A stretch of DNA of 34,999 nt, from contig CAXKVV010001295.1 in the NCBI GenBank assembly GCA_964058805.1, positions 1 to 34,999 of the forward strand, in the 5' to 3' direction. The notes below the pieces were generated by a model. It did no database searches. It was not told the origin of the DNA and saw only the letters and a list, made by a program, of their open reading frames with translations. This document shows, piece after piece, positions 11,764 to 25,811 of the stretch. The translations under genes were made by a program, and so were the position numbers. The stretch is from Schoenoplectus triqueter (lineage: Eukaryota > Streptophyta > Magnoliopsida > Poales > Cyperaceae). How positions within the stretch are numbered: position 1 is the stretch's first letter; each line of letters opens with the position of its first letter.

Positions 11764-12468
11764 ACTCCATGAAATTTGCATCTCCTACAATTGACTCCTA
11801 ATAAGAAGTCCCTTATCGATGTAGAAGTAAATTTAAATGAGCCAGTCTGCTATGAATTGGAAAAAGTTCCGTCCATTTATTAAGTAACGATCTTGATTTC
11901 ATTCATCAGCTTTTTTTCTCTAATAAGTAATAACACAAAAAAATATTATATTCTAGCCATGTCATACATAAAATTGAATGGTTTAAAAATTGTTATGATT
12001 CATAGTAGAATTATTCAATTTAAATTTCTTTTATTATTTTTTTGCTTTCATATTAGGATATTAATTAATTAATTACCAAATATGAACGGCAGCACCAACT
12101 ACTTTACTAATATGGCACTAAGCAGCATTCAACTTCTTAATCTCAACGGACAGTTTATGGAAATTAAATAATTAAGGTCATGAATAGAAACCAGAAACGG
12201 GCGAAATGGAAAGCAAGTCAAAAGATAAAAGCAACCAAGTTTGCAAAATACAAAAGAAGAGTGTTTAGGTCTCCATTTCAAGCATGGGCAAAAAGGGTTT
12301 AATTGCATCTTTCACCACGGCGTTTCATCAATATTCAATGTTAGTGAGAAAACAGGATACATGTCGGTGGATCAGATATTCAGTTACTTGTTAATTAATA
12401 CTCTAAATAGTGATACAAAATTGGATGAGAAACAAAAAGTGAAATTTACCAAAACAAACGTATAAACA

Positions 12469-12630
12469 AAGGCGGAGCCACATAAACAACTATGGGGTTA
12501 AATAACATCACTAAGTTTTATAAATTTATTTTATAAATATATATATATAATTCGATTAATATTTTTTAAAATTAATATAAAATATGTATAATAACACCAT
12601 TAAATTTTATTTCTCCCTCCGCTACTGTTA
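12469..12630. repeat. Possible short inverted-end element (GGCGGAGC ends)
   Basis: The left end reads AAGGCGGAGCCAC and the right end CCCTCCGCTACTG, so short imperfect inverted ends enclose about 160 bp of very AT-rich sequence. Similar GGCGGAGC-ended pieces are common in dicot genomes as I recall. No duplication is visible, so this is tentative. Confidence 0.3.
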
Positions 12631-12639
12631 TAAGGCTGG

Positions 12640-14092
12640 GTGAGCCTCCACCTGGACGTATTAATAAGGTGCCAAACATAATATGTAAATGAAAGGACGA
12701 GGATGACTGGATAAGTCCCAAGTAACCTATATATAAGGCGTGTCGATTTTGGTACCATCAAATATAATTAATCTGCCATACATATGCCCGTCAAAATGAA
12801 GAAGTTTTGTGACTGAAGATAGATCAAACTATTTAACTTTAAATGTTTAGAAAATATTTTATTCAGATTTAAGCATATGATACTTTTTTATGACGAATTC
12901 TTTTGTTGAAGGGAATAGGCTAAAAATGCTCCTAGAATGATACACTCATTGTATTAAATAACAGCAATAAGTTCAAAGCAGAGGTAGCGAAGTTATGAAG
13001 TTGACATAGAGCTGGAAATGAGGTTAGATTGTTGAAGGTTCCAATTATAGTAACCGGGAGACGCCAAGAACCATGGTTGATTGTCTTGTCTGTTATCCTG
13101 ACATGAGGACTTGTTGCGAAGGCGGGTCCCATGAGTCGTCATAAAAGGACATCAAAAAAGAATTCACATCCTCTGTCGCGTCTCACTGTATAGCGTGTGT
13201 GAGCGTCGTTCGATTCATGGCGAGATTCATGCTTCACTAATTTCAAAAGGGTCCCGTGAATCTAACCGCGTGCGGGCGTATGCAACGCGTGCCGCACGTC
13301 AGTTGATGAACTTCCCTCAAAATAGGCCTTTTACCATTTTACGAGGAAATGATATTGCAGAGAGCTGTACATCCTTTAATAAATTGGCCTTTTGAAACTT
13401 GGTTAATAAAATGATGAGCCAAATTACCATAACTGATTCAATCAACTTTTTTATGCTGTCTTTTATAAATCAATCGAATTGTCAATAAACTACAGTTTTA
13501 TCAATTGGTACTTGGACATTTTGCAATGAATAAAGGCTATTCATTTCTACTATTAAGTCGTCGTACTGAAGCTCATTGCCTTAATTTATAGTACATTATT
13601 TTTTCTTTTGTGAAAGGAAATTTCTGTAATTAAAGGCAGAACTATCAGGTCATTTGCTCAGTCCCACAGAGAAAGTTATGTAAGTTTCTCAAAACGAAAA
13701 AAAAATCAAGTTGAAAATTAGTGCTTGGGGGTTTGCTGTTGGTACTGAACTGGGGAATTCAAGTTGCAAACTATCCATCCTTACAATGCCATGTCAGTAG
13801 ACATCCGGAATGCATTTGACTGGCATTTCAACGAGCAAATTATAGTATAATAATATAACAAGTAAACAGAATAATGAATACCAATAATAATGATAATAAA
13901 AAACATCATAACTAAGAATTGACTATATTGCTCTGAACAAATGGAATTACCATTAGCTATATAAAAGAGAAGAAAATACAATATATACTCGTATACTTGC
14001 ACAGGAATCACCTCTTGGTGCGGTCTCTTAATTAGAGTTCTTACAACAAAATACTAACTGCCTAGATATACAGCACCTCAATCAGCTATGTA
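12640..14092. other. Intergenic region, no supported gene
   Basis: This is the 3' flank of RBCX2. A locally GC-richer island at about 12980-13330 carries open frames of 66 codons on each strand, but none resembles a known family and none has conserved neighbours or splice structure. I see nothing else here. Confidence 0.45.
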
Positions 14093-16996
14093 TTAACCAA
14101 TTTTCTCAGTGTTTGAGTTTGTGTCATCAGATGGCCATATGACAGTTTCCATCAACCTTTCCCTCATCAGCTGTAAGTTTTCATCTGATATCTTCTGGTA
14201 CATCTTTGCATGATCACATTTCTGACAAAAATGAAAACCAATATTTTAACAATCCAAACACTTTTTATTTAGATTTCATAACTAAACAAGTTGTTTCTAT
14301 TTGAGAAGTGATAATTGTGCCTCTTATCTGCACTGTTTTATTTGAATTCAATTTTAAGAATAAATACTTCTCAAACATATATATTAGAGACTGTAATTTT
14401 GAAAAATCATTCTATCTAACATTGGGTGCAAATGAGGAAGGAATGGAGACTCAGGGTGTAATTTCTCTTTCTAACTTTAGCTACCTTAATCCATTTGCCG
14501 TATAGGTGCAATCGTGTTATCATTACCCTCTCTGCCAACTCTTGTCTCTCCTAGATATAATATTCATGAAAGACAATAAATTAATTTCAATGTCAAGAAA
14601 GCATTTCCAAAGGAGAAATGTTCATCTTTTGAAAAGGAAATTATGTTTTTACCTTCACTAAAGCACGAAGAAAATATTTGCCATCCTTTGGATTGTTGGA
14701 AGCAATGAAGCTGTAAAAAACAACATTATACTTTTTTGTTGATTTGAGCAAAACATAAATATTTTCTTTGTTTCTATTATATTCCTTCCTCTTTTACTTT
14801 ACCTTTCAGGTGCAATAAAAATAACATGCTTTAATTGTCAGATATAGGTATACTTACTCATAGAACCACCGATAACTTGGTGGATTCATTTCATAAAGCT
14901 GGGTAAGAACCGTTCTGACAGCCTTGTATGTAAAGAAGTTCATGAGGTTCTGAAATGAACAACAATTATAATTTTTATTAGAGAAGCAAAATTAGAAAAG
15001 AGTAATCAAACTTTTAACTGCCTCACAAGATTCAATTTAACAAATGACCAGATTTAGAATTAAAAAAATTTAGGGATTGATTTTTGAACTGTCCCTGTTT
15101 TAGATTATTTCAGCTTTTAGCGATTGATTTTTCATTTCCATTAATGTGCTTCGACTTTTTTTCTAGTTGAATTACATTCAATTCTCTTCAGATGTATTGC
15201 ATTACACAAAATTTGTGCATTCAGTCTAAATTTTTAAGAGAGCAGCTCTTTTGAAAGGTAGACTCTGTATTTGATTTCAAACAGACAAGTAAAATCTCTT
15301 GCCGCAAAAAGAATCAACTTGCTGAAAGGGCCTTATTGTTTTTAAACAATTAGGATAAATATTTACCCCTTAATTCTTCTTCCATTTCATATTTATCTAT
15401 CAACTTATTAATATATCATATTTACCATTTAACTCTTTATATCCTTTCAAATTTACCCATATACTCTTTTTAATATATCTAATATATTCTTAAACTCCTT
15501 AAATACGATATTTATTCATTAATTCTCAACATATCTTATAAAATATTTTTGCCTATAATCATAAATTATTTAGAATATTTTATATACTATTATCTCTCTA
15601 AATCTTTCTATATTTGTTCATAAAATTAAATTTATTTAAATTGAATTGGCTAGACATTATTTAATTATTTTGTTGACCTGATCCGGAACTAGACCAAATG
15701 AGTTATGTCAAGAAAAATAACTAAATAATATCCACCCTCCGGTTTAAATAAATTTAATTTTATGAATAAATATAAAAAAAGAGTTATAAGATATCATAAA
15801 TAATTATTGAGTATATATAAAAATATTTTATTAGTTGATAAATATGAAATTTTAAGGGTATATTTGAGAGTTCATGAATAAATATGAAAGAATTTAAAGA
15901 GTATTAAGATATATTAGATATATTAAATAGTAAATGAGTAAATATGAAATGATTCAAAAAGTCATATTATATTAAAGAGTTGATTGATAAATATGATATA
16001 AATAAAAAAGTGTTAAAGGGCAATATAATATTAGCCAAAAAATTAAATCAGATCCTCAATAAATAAAATAAGGTTAAAGTCGGCTCCATAATCCTGATTG
16101 TCAGGTGTCAACAAATAAAATTTCAGGGACCCTACTTGCTTGAGGGGGTCTGGATTTGTGATTCTAGAATCCGCAAAATTGGTAACAAGAAACAATTTAA
16201 AATTACCTTAAATTAATCAAGGTATGAGGTATCACAATTTGAACAGCTAAAACTTAGCTCAAAGATTTAATTAATTGGAAAACAAATGAAGTCTTTTAGC
16301 TTTTATATTTAACTAGAACTGTAACTCGAATTTTGCATCAACGATATAGTCCTCAAATAAATAATTAATAATATATTGTTTTTAATATTTAATATTTTTT
16401 TACATTCAAGAAAATTTAGACATAACATTTTTAAATTCTAAGTAATAATGAAATTATAATATTTATTATAATGATAAATAATATAATTAAATATATAATA
16501 ATTTATAAATGATTATATAAAAATAAATTATTTTAAGAACTAAGTTTCTCCTTAAATATATTATTTTAAATGAGAGAGAAACTATTTTATATAGATCATT
16601 AAATTTAAGAAAAAAAAAGTAATGAGAATTACACTATAAGACTACTAAAATTTAAAAGATTGAATTAGGCAAATTTATTTTTAAGAAACTTTTGTGGAAA
16701 ATGGAAGGACAAACCAGATGAACATCCTCAAAGCCTTCTTCATAGGTACCGCCAAGCTCATCAACCACAACCATGCCTCGCTTCCTGGAATTTCGCCTCT
16801 TAGATCTGACTAGTGGGCCCCTCCCATTCCAGTTGCCCGTAAATGAAGAGCTAAGCTCCAGAGAGCTGGAATTCCTTGATTTTGGGATCCAATATCCTTT
16901 TACCTTCACATTACGATTTTGATGCGCGACCGCTTCAACGCAGAGGCATGGCGACTGGCGCGTGTCGAGCATTACAGATCTGATCGCCATGGACAT
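14093..16996 (-). CDS. RBCX2: RbcX class II chaperone (chloroplast Rubisco assembly factor)
   Basis: RbcX is a homodimeric chaperone that grips the C-terminal tail of newly folded Rubisco large subunit and helps L8 core assembly in the chloroplast stroma. Exons in transcript order are 16996-16715, 14949-14858, 14710-14653, 14550-14485 and 14221-14093. They total 627 nt (208 aa plus stop), close to Arabidopsis RBCX2. All junctions are GT-AG and in frame. Residues 1 to about 75 are rich in Ser, Arg and Lys, as in a transit peptide. The conserved core follows: VVDELGG, FFTYKAVRTVLTQLYEMNPP, the helix with AERVMITRLHLYGKWIKKCDH, and ISDENLQLMRERLMETVIWP near the C-terminus. The FTYKAVRTV form is class II; class I (RBCX1) reads FTYVAVRIV as I recall. 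Intron 1 is 1.77 kb because of a transposon insertion. Confidence 0.94.
15353..16036. mobile_element. Foldback (long-TIR) element in RBCX2 intron 1
   Basis: The 684-bp element is nearly all inverted repeat: arms of about 300 bp (15353 to about 15640 and about 15740 to 16036) pair imperfectly around a short centre. Repeated phrases such as CATATTTATC and TCTTTAATATAT occur on the left, with their complements on the right. The ends are GGATAAATATT and its partner AATATTAGCC. Flanks are AAACAATTA (15344-15352) and AAAAAATTA (16037-16045), a 9-bp duplication with one mismatch. It has no coding capacity. It is likely Mutator-derived and is removed by splicing. Confidence 0.7.
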
Positions 16997-17734
16997 TGAG
17001 AAAGCTCGCGATTTAGAACAGTTTGAGGATCTAATGTTTTCCCAGGGAAAAATAAAATACTGAGAAGAGATCGAAAGGAAATTGAGGGGAGGTGGAATAA
17101 CGATTTACTGGTGCATTTATGGAGGTGCTTAATTCGACGCCAAACGAAATTCTGAGGTGGAAATCGGTTCTATAAAGCAATCAACGAATAGTTATAGTGT
17201 CCAATGGGGATTCTTGTTTTGTACTTTTCTCTTTTTACATGTGGCATTCTCGGAAGGGAACTACAGAATCCAAGTGGGTGTTGCTCTTCTCCAGTCCAAT
17301 AACTGGAGAGGTCACAATCTCGCAGATCCCTTTTACACCTACAAAACTAAAATGAAATTTTACACCTAAAAAAACTCAAATGAAAAATAGAAAGAACAAG
17401 CGTGCATGGCGCCAATTACTGATAGGGCATGAAATTCAGGAATCATATAACAAAAGTCAAGAATATAACTATTAGCAAATTATTAGAATATTTTTAAGCA
17501 TGTTTCAAGGGGAAAAAATATTAAGGAGGAGCTAAGAAATTTTGAATTTCTTGCATTAGCACCTTGCAAGTCTTTCTAGCAATTCAAACACACAAGTTTT
17601 ATTTCATTTGTTTTTATGGATTAGTGGTGGTTGTAAATTGATCTTTCTACTATTTTCAAAATAATAAATAAATGAATAACATGTGCAAGAAGAAGAGTAG
17701 CGTATTGCCATACTCCATTCCCACAACGGAACCT

Positions 17735-17945
17735 TCTAGAGGTGGCAATCGGGTGGGGCGGGGCGGGGCGGGTTCGGGTTCGGGTCGGACGGATCGGGTC
17801 AGTTTGACTTTCTAAAAGAAATCGGATCGGGTCAATTTATATATTGTGTTTTTTCATATCATTGATAGATTTCAATTGGATTGAAGGTCATTTGATCTCG
17901 AATCGGATCAGTTTTTTGGATCGGGTCGGATTCTGTCACCTCTAG
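17735..17945. mobile_element. Short element with G-rich GGGTTCGGGT core
   Basis: A segment of about 210 bp with inverted ends TCTAGAGGTGGC and GTCACCTCTAG, flanked by AACCT on both sides (17730-17734 and 17946-17950). Inside are GGGGCGGGGCGGG and GGGTTCGGGTTCGGGTCGG runs and several CGGATCGGGTC repeats. This kind of short element is common in dicots as I recall. It is non-coding. Confidence 0.6.
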
Positions 17946-18060
17946 AACCTCCCCTCCGGTCCAATGTAATTGAATTTTTTCAGTCTAACCCAATATAATG
18001 TAAGTATTATACATATATCTTTGTTTTCGAAAAAATTGACCCAAATATATTTATTTTCTA

Positions 18061-18520
18061 AACACCTACGTTTACAACTTAAACACCGCTGAACGTCAAA
18101 GTCTAAACTCCAACATTCAAATAGAATAGGTGAACGTCAAAGTTCAGACTCTGGAGTCTACACGCTAACGTTCAACAGTGTTTAGAAAACTTACCTAATT
18201 TTTTTTTTAAACGTCGGAGTCTAGACTCCAACATCTGAATGCTAACATTCACCTATTCTATCTGAACATCAGAGTTCAGACTCTAACATTTAGCAGCATT
18301 TAAAAAAACTTATAAATTTGTTTGGCAAAAGTGTAAATTTCAATTTTTTTTAATGGTGATGTTTGAATTGAGTCGACATCTGAACTCTAACATTCACCTA
18401 TTCTATCTGAACATCAGAGTTCAGACTCTGACATTTAGCAGCATTTAAAAAACTTGTAAATTTGTTTGGCAAAAGTGTAAAATTTTAATTTCTCTAAACA
18501 GTGATGTTTGAATTGAGTTG
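18061..18520. repeat. Mixed direct and inverted repeat array
   Basis: A unit of 145 bp starting CTAACATTCACCTATTC occurs twice in tandem (18242-18386 and 18387 to about 18520) with few differences. Just upstream (18061-18240) lie inverted and direct relatives of its parts, such as GAACGTCAAAGTCTAAACTCC against GGAGTCTAGACTCCAACATC. The segment could fold into long stems. It holds no ORF of note. Confidence 0.7.
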
Positions 18521-19157
18521 TGAATGCTTATGTTTAAAAAGACATTTCAGTTAACTTTTGAAATCAAGGATATATACGCAATACTTATTTTTTATAAGGT
18601 TGGACAAAAAATTCAATGTAATTAGGGGCTTGAAACGGGTCAAAGTTGTTAATGCTTTTCCCAACTTCCAAGTTACAATACGAGGAAACGTGGAACTCGG
18701 AAAGACGTGGCTTTTTGACAAGTGTGAAAAGGTCCTAAATTTAATATTCCTTTGACTGTTTATTTTATTAAATCAAAATTATTACAAAGCTCGTCACATC
18801 CAACGTATTTTTTCAAACTTTTATTCTACTTTGAGACAGATTATGCAAAATCTATACTACACAGAGGTAGTTACATCGCGTATTCATATCGGATCTCTAT
18901 TGAAGGACAAAGGATAATTGGATTAATTTTACGCTAGACACTTGGATAATTATCAATCTGCTTTCAAATAACATTACTCAAAAATAATTCAAATAACTTA
19001 CAATTATTCTTATAACTACGCAAAACAACAATAAAGCAACCAAGAAACCACTAACTTCTCTACACAGAATGTTACCAAGCTACAAGTGCTGAAGCTTCCG
19101 CACAACAAATGGATAATTACTTGTCAGTTGAGTGAATCTATGTTTTAGATCAATTGC
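18521..19157. other. Intergenic region, no gene seen
   Basis: This is the 3' flank of the chimeric kinase locus. I searched the minus strand here for missing CDPK exons (the HPWI segment and EF-hand loops of the D-x-D-x-D-G type) and saw none. Confidence 0.5.
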
Positions 19158-20128
19158 CTATTTTTTAGATCGCTTCTGAGAGATGAAGCGAATCTTCTGT
19201 TTCCCGAGCTCTAGTGTCTTTGATGTGCCATTGTCCAGACAAACTGATAAGGATGACGTGCCATCCTTAACATCTGAAACCATTCCTCTTTGCCTGAACA
19301 AGATAACAGCAAAGAATATGATATGGTTAAGTGCTGAAAACGTGACACAAGCTGACACCTGAACAGATTTCATATGATCATATAGACTGTAGATTGTGAT
19401 TTCCAGTACAATGTTGAAAATTCCATCAAGCTACTACCAAATTTAGAAGTATGATATATACCACCACTATGCAAATGTGAAAATAATTCTACTGCCATGC
19501 ACTTACAACACAATTGCCTTAAAACATAACCCGAAATCTCCCATTAAGTTAACAGAGAACACAAGAGATACTATTTGGGAAACTCTACAAGATTTAGAGT
19601 TATAAAGGAAAACCCTCCATTTGTGCATACCATATAATACAATGCAAGGTGACTGAAAAGAAGACACTAGGGAAAACGAGAATACTCACCATGAATTCAC
19701 TGAACCTTCATGGACCTCAACCCGCTTGCCTATAGCATCCCTCCCAAGTTTCTTCAAGATCCACTCTGCATCAACAACATCAGCACTTGTCTCATTCAAA
19801 CCATGATTCACCTCCTCTTCCCGACCCATTTCAAATTTTCCGCTTGATGAAGGTCTCTTCCTCTTAGACCGCTGTCCCTTGACAATAGGGGTCTTCTCCT
19901 CTTCTACTTCCTTTGGGCCTGCCAAGGCCCACGAGCTTTTCTGCTCGAAGTATGGGTTCTTGAACTTCAATTTTAAAAGTGGTTTTGGGTCGTTTGATGT
20001 GCTTGGTTCTTTTGGGCGGGGCAGCTCAGGACTGGTAAATTTGATCTTAGATTTACTGGGTTTCTCAGAGGCTTTGTTGCTGGTACTTCCTTTATTGATT
20101 TTATTATTATCTGGAGGGAATGAGATAA
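19158..20128 (-). CDS. Last two exons of a Tudor-like nuclear protein gene, 5' end missing
   Basis: Two exons in transcript order are 20128-19690 (or 20110-19690 with the better pyrimidine-rich acceptor) and 19293-19158, joined in frame at GT-AG sites. They encode about 190 residues: a basic, Ser/Pro/Lys-rich linker with the nuclear-signal-like KGQRSKRKRPSS, then a conserved block beginning DAEWILKKLGRDAIGKRVEV and continuing GMVSDVKDGTSSLSV, and an end rich in Arg and Lys. The block looks like a Tudor/SH3-like barrel found at the C-terminus of some plant PHD-finger nuclear proteins. That family guess is from memory and weak. There is no ATG of its own and no room for upstream exons, because CDPK exon 4 ends 85-103 bp away. 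It can be expressed only as the tail of that gene or as a pseudogene fragment. Confidence 0.7.
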
Positions 20129-20154
20129 CTTTAGAATACAAAGTAAGCCAACCA

Positions 20155-20205
20155 TGGAATTAATAGAAGCACAGAGATCTTTGGAATTAATAGAAGCACA
20201 GAAAT
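20155..20205. repeat. 24-bp tandem duplication at the gene-fusion junction
   Basis: TGGAATTAATAGAAGCACAG followed by A(G/A)AT occurs at 20155-20178 and again at 20182-20205, with 23 of 24 bases identical and a period of 27. It lies inside the roughly 100-bp intron between CDPK exon 4 and the foreign exon. Short templated duplications are a common scar of end-joining repair. Confidence 0.8.
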
Positions 20206-20212
20206 ATTATAC

Positions 20213-22523
<2,311 letters not shown>

Positions 22524-24854
22524 CGGATCTGACTTTGAGATTTTTTGGATTGATAATTGGGGGTGGGGATGGAGATAGTGATGGCGGGGGTCGAGGGGAC
22601 TTGAGTTGGGGGTAACGATGCGATAGCGACCTGTAGTGGACTTATCGGGAGATCGATATCAAAATGTGGAATGCGGATTCGAGATCAAAATGTGGACTTA
22701 TGAGTTGGGTGTTTGTTTTCTCCACGAGTTCAAGATCCTCTCTTTCTTTAATTTTATTTATTATCTGGCTTTACCGTGCGGTTCTAGACTTCTAGAAGGC
22801 CGGCTTGGCCAGGTCGCCCGAGCTGGATGTCTTTGTCAAAGAGTAGAGAGAGGGATTTTTGAAGAAATCGAAAGATGCGATGACTTTTCAGCTTGAGGAA
22901 GGAAGAGAGAAGGAAAGAGGAAGTGACTGGTCGACCTAGAAAAATGGAGATATTATCAAATGAGAGAGGAGGAGGAGGATTGAGCCATTGGCGACCGCGG
23001 AAGAAAAGGGAAGGAATGAAAGAGGTAAAAAAAAAAAAAACCGTTTATTTTTGCGTCTCTTTCCCCGCTCGCTTTCTCTGTCTCCTTGTGTGCTGAGCTG
23101 GCAGAATATTAGGTGAGAGAAAGAGAAAGATCAAACATCTGCCTTTTTTTTATTGCAGAGTTGGATCTTTTAGACTGTATACCACAGGCTACAGATGGGG
23201 TAAGTAAGATGAGGGTAATTAATTAGTTTTATTTCGTTAATAGCAAGTTGGTTTGTTAACAAACCTACCACCTACAACTGGTATCCTGTACGGTATCATT
23301 TACGTCTGAGCCTGCCAAATATTTGGGTTCTATCAAAGCCCAGTTAAAAAATTGTTGCTTAATTATCATAGGTTCTGGGCTGCAAGAATTATTAGTAATG
23401 TTGCTGGAAAAAGAAAGAAAAGCCCAAAAGATTACATGAATGTCTGGACTCTGGAGATGAGCATTGAATTGATAATAACTAAAACGTGGGACACCAAGCA
23501 CTTCCATGAAATGTTTTAAAAAATATTGAAATTTTGAAACGCGGATACAGATGGTAATGAGTCCCAAGTCTTGACTCTACATGGAATGATGTAAGTTTAA
23601 AATTCCAGATAAGTATATAAAAATAATATATATTGAGTTTATAGGAGTCATATTTTAGAAATTTTTTATTTATATATACATATTGAAATTCTGCAGGTGT
23701 AAATTTGTAATCTACATTAATTCCTAGAAGGTCCCAGCAGGCCAGCAAAGCATCCTTCTGATAAATCTATTTAAGGCAATTGATTGATGTCATGTCCCCA
23801 AGATGAGGTTACTTTAACAGATGATAAAGACGGCGTGACATGAATGGTAGGTAATTTATCAGTATGAATTAATTGTCAGCTCAGCTGGGAATATACATCA
23901 ACTCATTTCTAAGAATGTTTTTTGGTTTTTGCATGTTTGTCTTTTCTGGAACTCTGTTAGCAATAAAATTTTATTCTCAACAACAATTGTGCCAGTCAAG
24001 CATCTAGAGTAATACCTACTTGCAACTGGGCTCCACATCTCAGCGGAAGAAATGAAAAAGAGAAAGACACCTGGTAACTGGTACAGATACCCAGTAGAAT
24101 TGAACTTCTTCGCAATAACCGAATTGGATTCACAATTCGCAAATATGATGCTACTTGAAATTAACTCATCTCTACAATCTGGTTCATATGTATAATTGTA
24201 GATTACTATGATTGGTGTGTCATATCTGGAGAAATAAAGCAATAGTAAAATAAGTATGCAAAATATTCTCTTAAAACCTATCCATAACGTATAGGGAACT
24301 GTAGCTACTAGCTAGCATGTAAAGTTCAGACTGATTCTGTTTCCCTTGCATGAAAGATTTGGAGGCCTTAATAAAAGTAGATGCAATATTTTCATGTATT
24401 GCTGGACTTTCCTGCCAATTATCCTGCTGTTTTTAAGTCTATCAAATTTTTTTTTCTTTTTTTAAAAGGAGTAAGTCCATGTAATTTCATTACTTCCCTC
24501 CCAAATCTCAATATTACATTGATTTAATACCATCAAAAGACAGCATAAGAGACAAATGTAGGCCAATGTCTGAAATGTAGACCATCAAAAGACACCAGAG
24601 AACCATATATTTCTCACAATCAGACCAATGTACGCAATGCCTCAATGTGCTTTATCAATTGATCAGAGAACATATACTCCTCACAATAAGAACATATCGA
24701 TTGGCTTAATCAACACCCTTAATGAGATATCATTTATCAGAATCAACTGCTAATATATGAATTTATCATTGAAATCTAGCCATGGTAGAACAGATATTTC
24801 CTGGAAGTAGAGAAGTTTGTTCTGAGGGCAAAGAAAAAAGAAATAAAGAACTAC
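22524..24854. other. Intergenic region upstream of the CDPK, no gene seen
   Basis: The first 500 bp (22524-23050), with GA-rich and C/T-rich runs, is the likely 5' UTR and promoter of the kinase. I could not pick a single TATA box. The rest is AT-rich. Open frames of 60-114 codons near 23265-24242 have no recognisable family and look random. Confidence 0.45.
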
Positions 24855-24864
24855 AAAAAAACAA

Positions 24865-25605
24865 GGGAAAATTAGTCCTATGCCATCTCAAAATCTTAAA
24901 TTTAGCAAAATGTCACTTCAAAACTTTAACTCCCTCTAATACCATCCTAAAATGAGTTTATTTAGTTTTTTACCACACTTATATTTTTTGTTCATTTTTA
25001 ATTAAGTTCAGTAAAATATCACTGTATTTTTTGGATATATTTTTTTAATTCCAAAAATAACCTCATTTATGTCTGATATATCTTTTCCTACTAATTTCGT
25101 CTGTTAAAATCGTTGATATCTCTGCAAAATGCGTAATGCAGAAAATAAATTTCAGGCCATGAGCATCATGATTCAGAACTTTAAAAGCGAAAATTCTATT
25201 CGTATGCATATATAAATGCATTTTTATAATTTTCTTTATGGCTCATTTGGATAGAAGATTTTAGTATGATTTTATTTGTTGACTGTTTTCTCTATTGTAG
25301 AATAAAATAAAAAAGTGTTTGGTTTGACATTTGCTAAAATAATTACGCATTTTACAGAGAGATCAACGATTTTAATAGACGGAATTAGTAGGAAAAGATA
25401 TATAAGGATATTTTTGAAATTAAAAAAATACATCCAAAAAATATAGTGATATTTTACTGAACTTAATTAAAAATGAACAAAAAATATATAAGTGTGGCAA
25501 AATACTAAATAAATTTATTTTAGAATGGCATTAGAGGGAGTTAAAATTTTGAAGTGGCATTTTGCTAAATTTAAAGTTTTAAAATGACATGGAACTAATT
25601 TTCCC
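24865..25605. mobile_element. Long-TIR foldback element, 741 bp, 10-bp target-site duplication
   Basis: The terminal inverted repeats are about 270 bp each (24865 to about 25137 and about 25341 to 25605) and roughly 85-90 percent alike by eye. Both outer ends read GGGAAAATTAGT, and both inner ends share AAAATGCGTAAT or its complement. The flanks are AAAAAAACAA at 24855-24864 and 25606-25615. The single-copy centre is only about 200 bp and non-coding. Long TIRs with 9-11 bp duplications are the hallmark of Mutator-like (TIR-MULE) derivatives. Confidence 0.85.
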
Positions 25606-25811
25606 AAAAAAACAAATATGAAATAAAGAAAAAAGTTGCCAACACAATCAGTTCCCTTAGCCAAACATGTATAGCTCGTACAATTACACAAATATACAAA
25701 AACAAACAATATGGAGCAGATTAACACAAAACACTCCACAACCAGCAAAACCGTGAAAGATAGAAGTCGAATATGATCAAATTTCAAGAACTAAGTAGGT
25801 CGGAAATAGAA

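Noticed and set aside
12241..12465. 74-codon plus-strand open frame
   Set aside because: No recognisable domain, no splice partners, AT-rich codon use and surrounding repeats; treated as chance.
17369..19157. Missing EF-hand exons of the CDPK further downstream
   Set aside because: A minus-strand reading for EF-hand loops and the HPWI segment found none; only repeats and AT-rich spacer are present.
19973..20155. Minus-strand ATG frame starting MVGLLCILK near the fusion junction, as a start for the Tudor-like tail
   Set aside because: It runs in a different frame from the conserved tail and crosses the likely acceptor site, so it cannot be the start of the tail.
23265..24242. Overlapping minus-strand frames of 89-114 codons between remorin and CDPK
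   Set aside because: No family signature, no continuity of reading frame across plausible introns, and composition like the flanking intergenic DNA.
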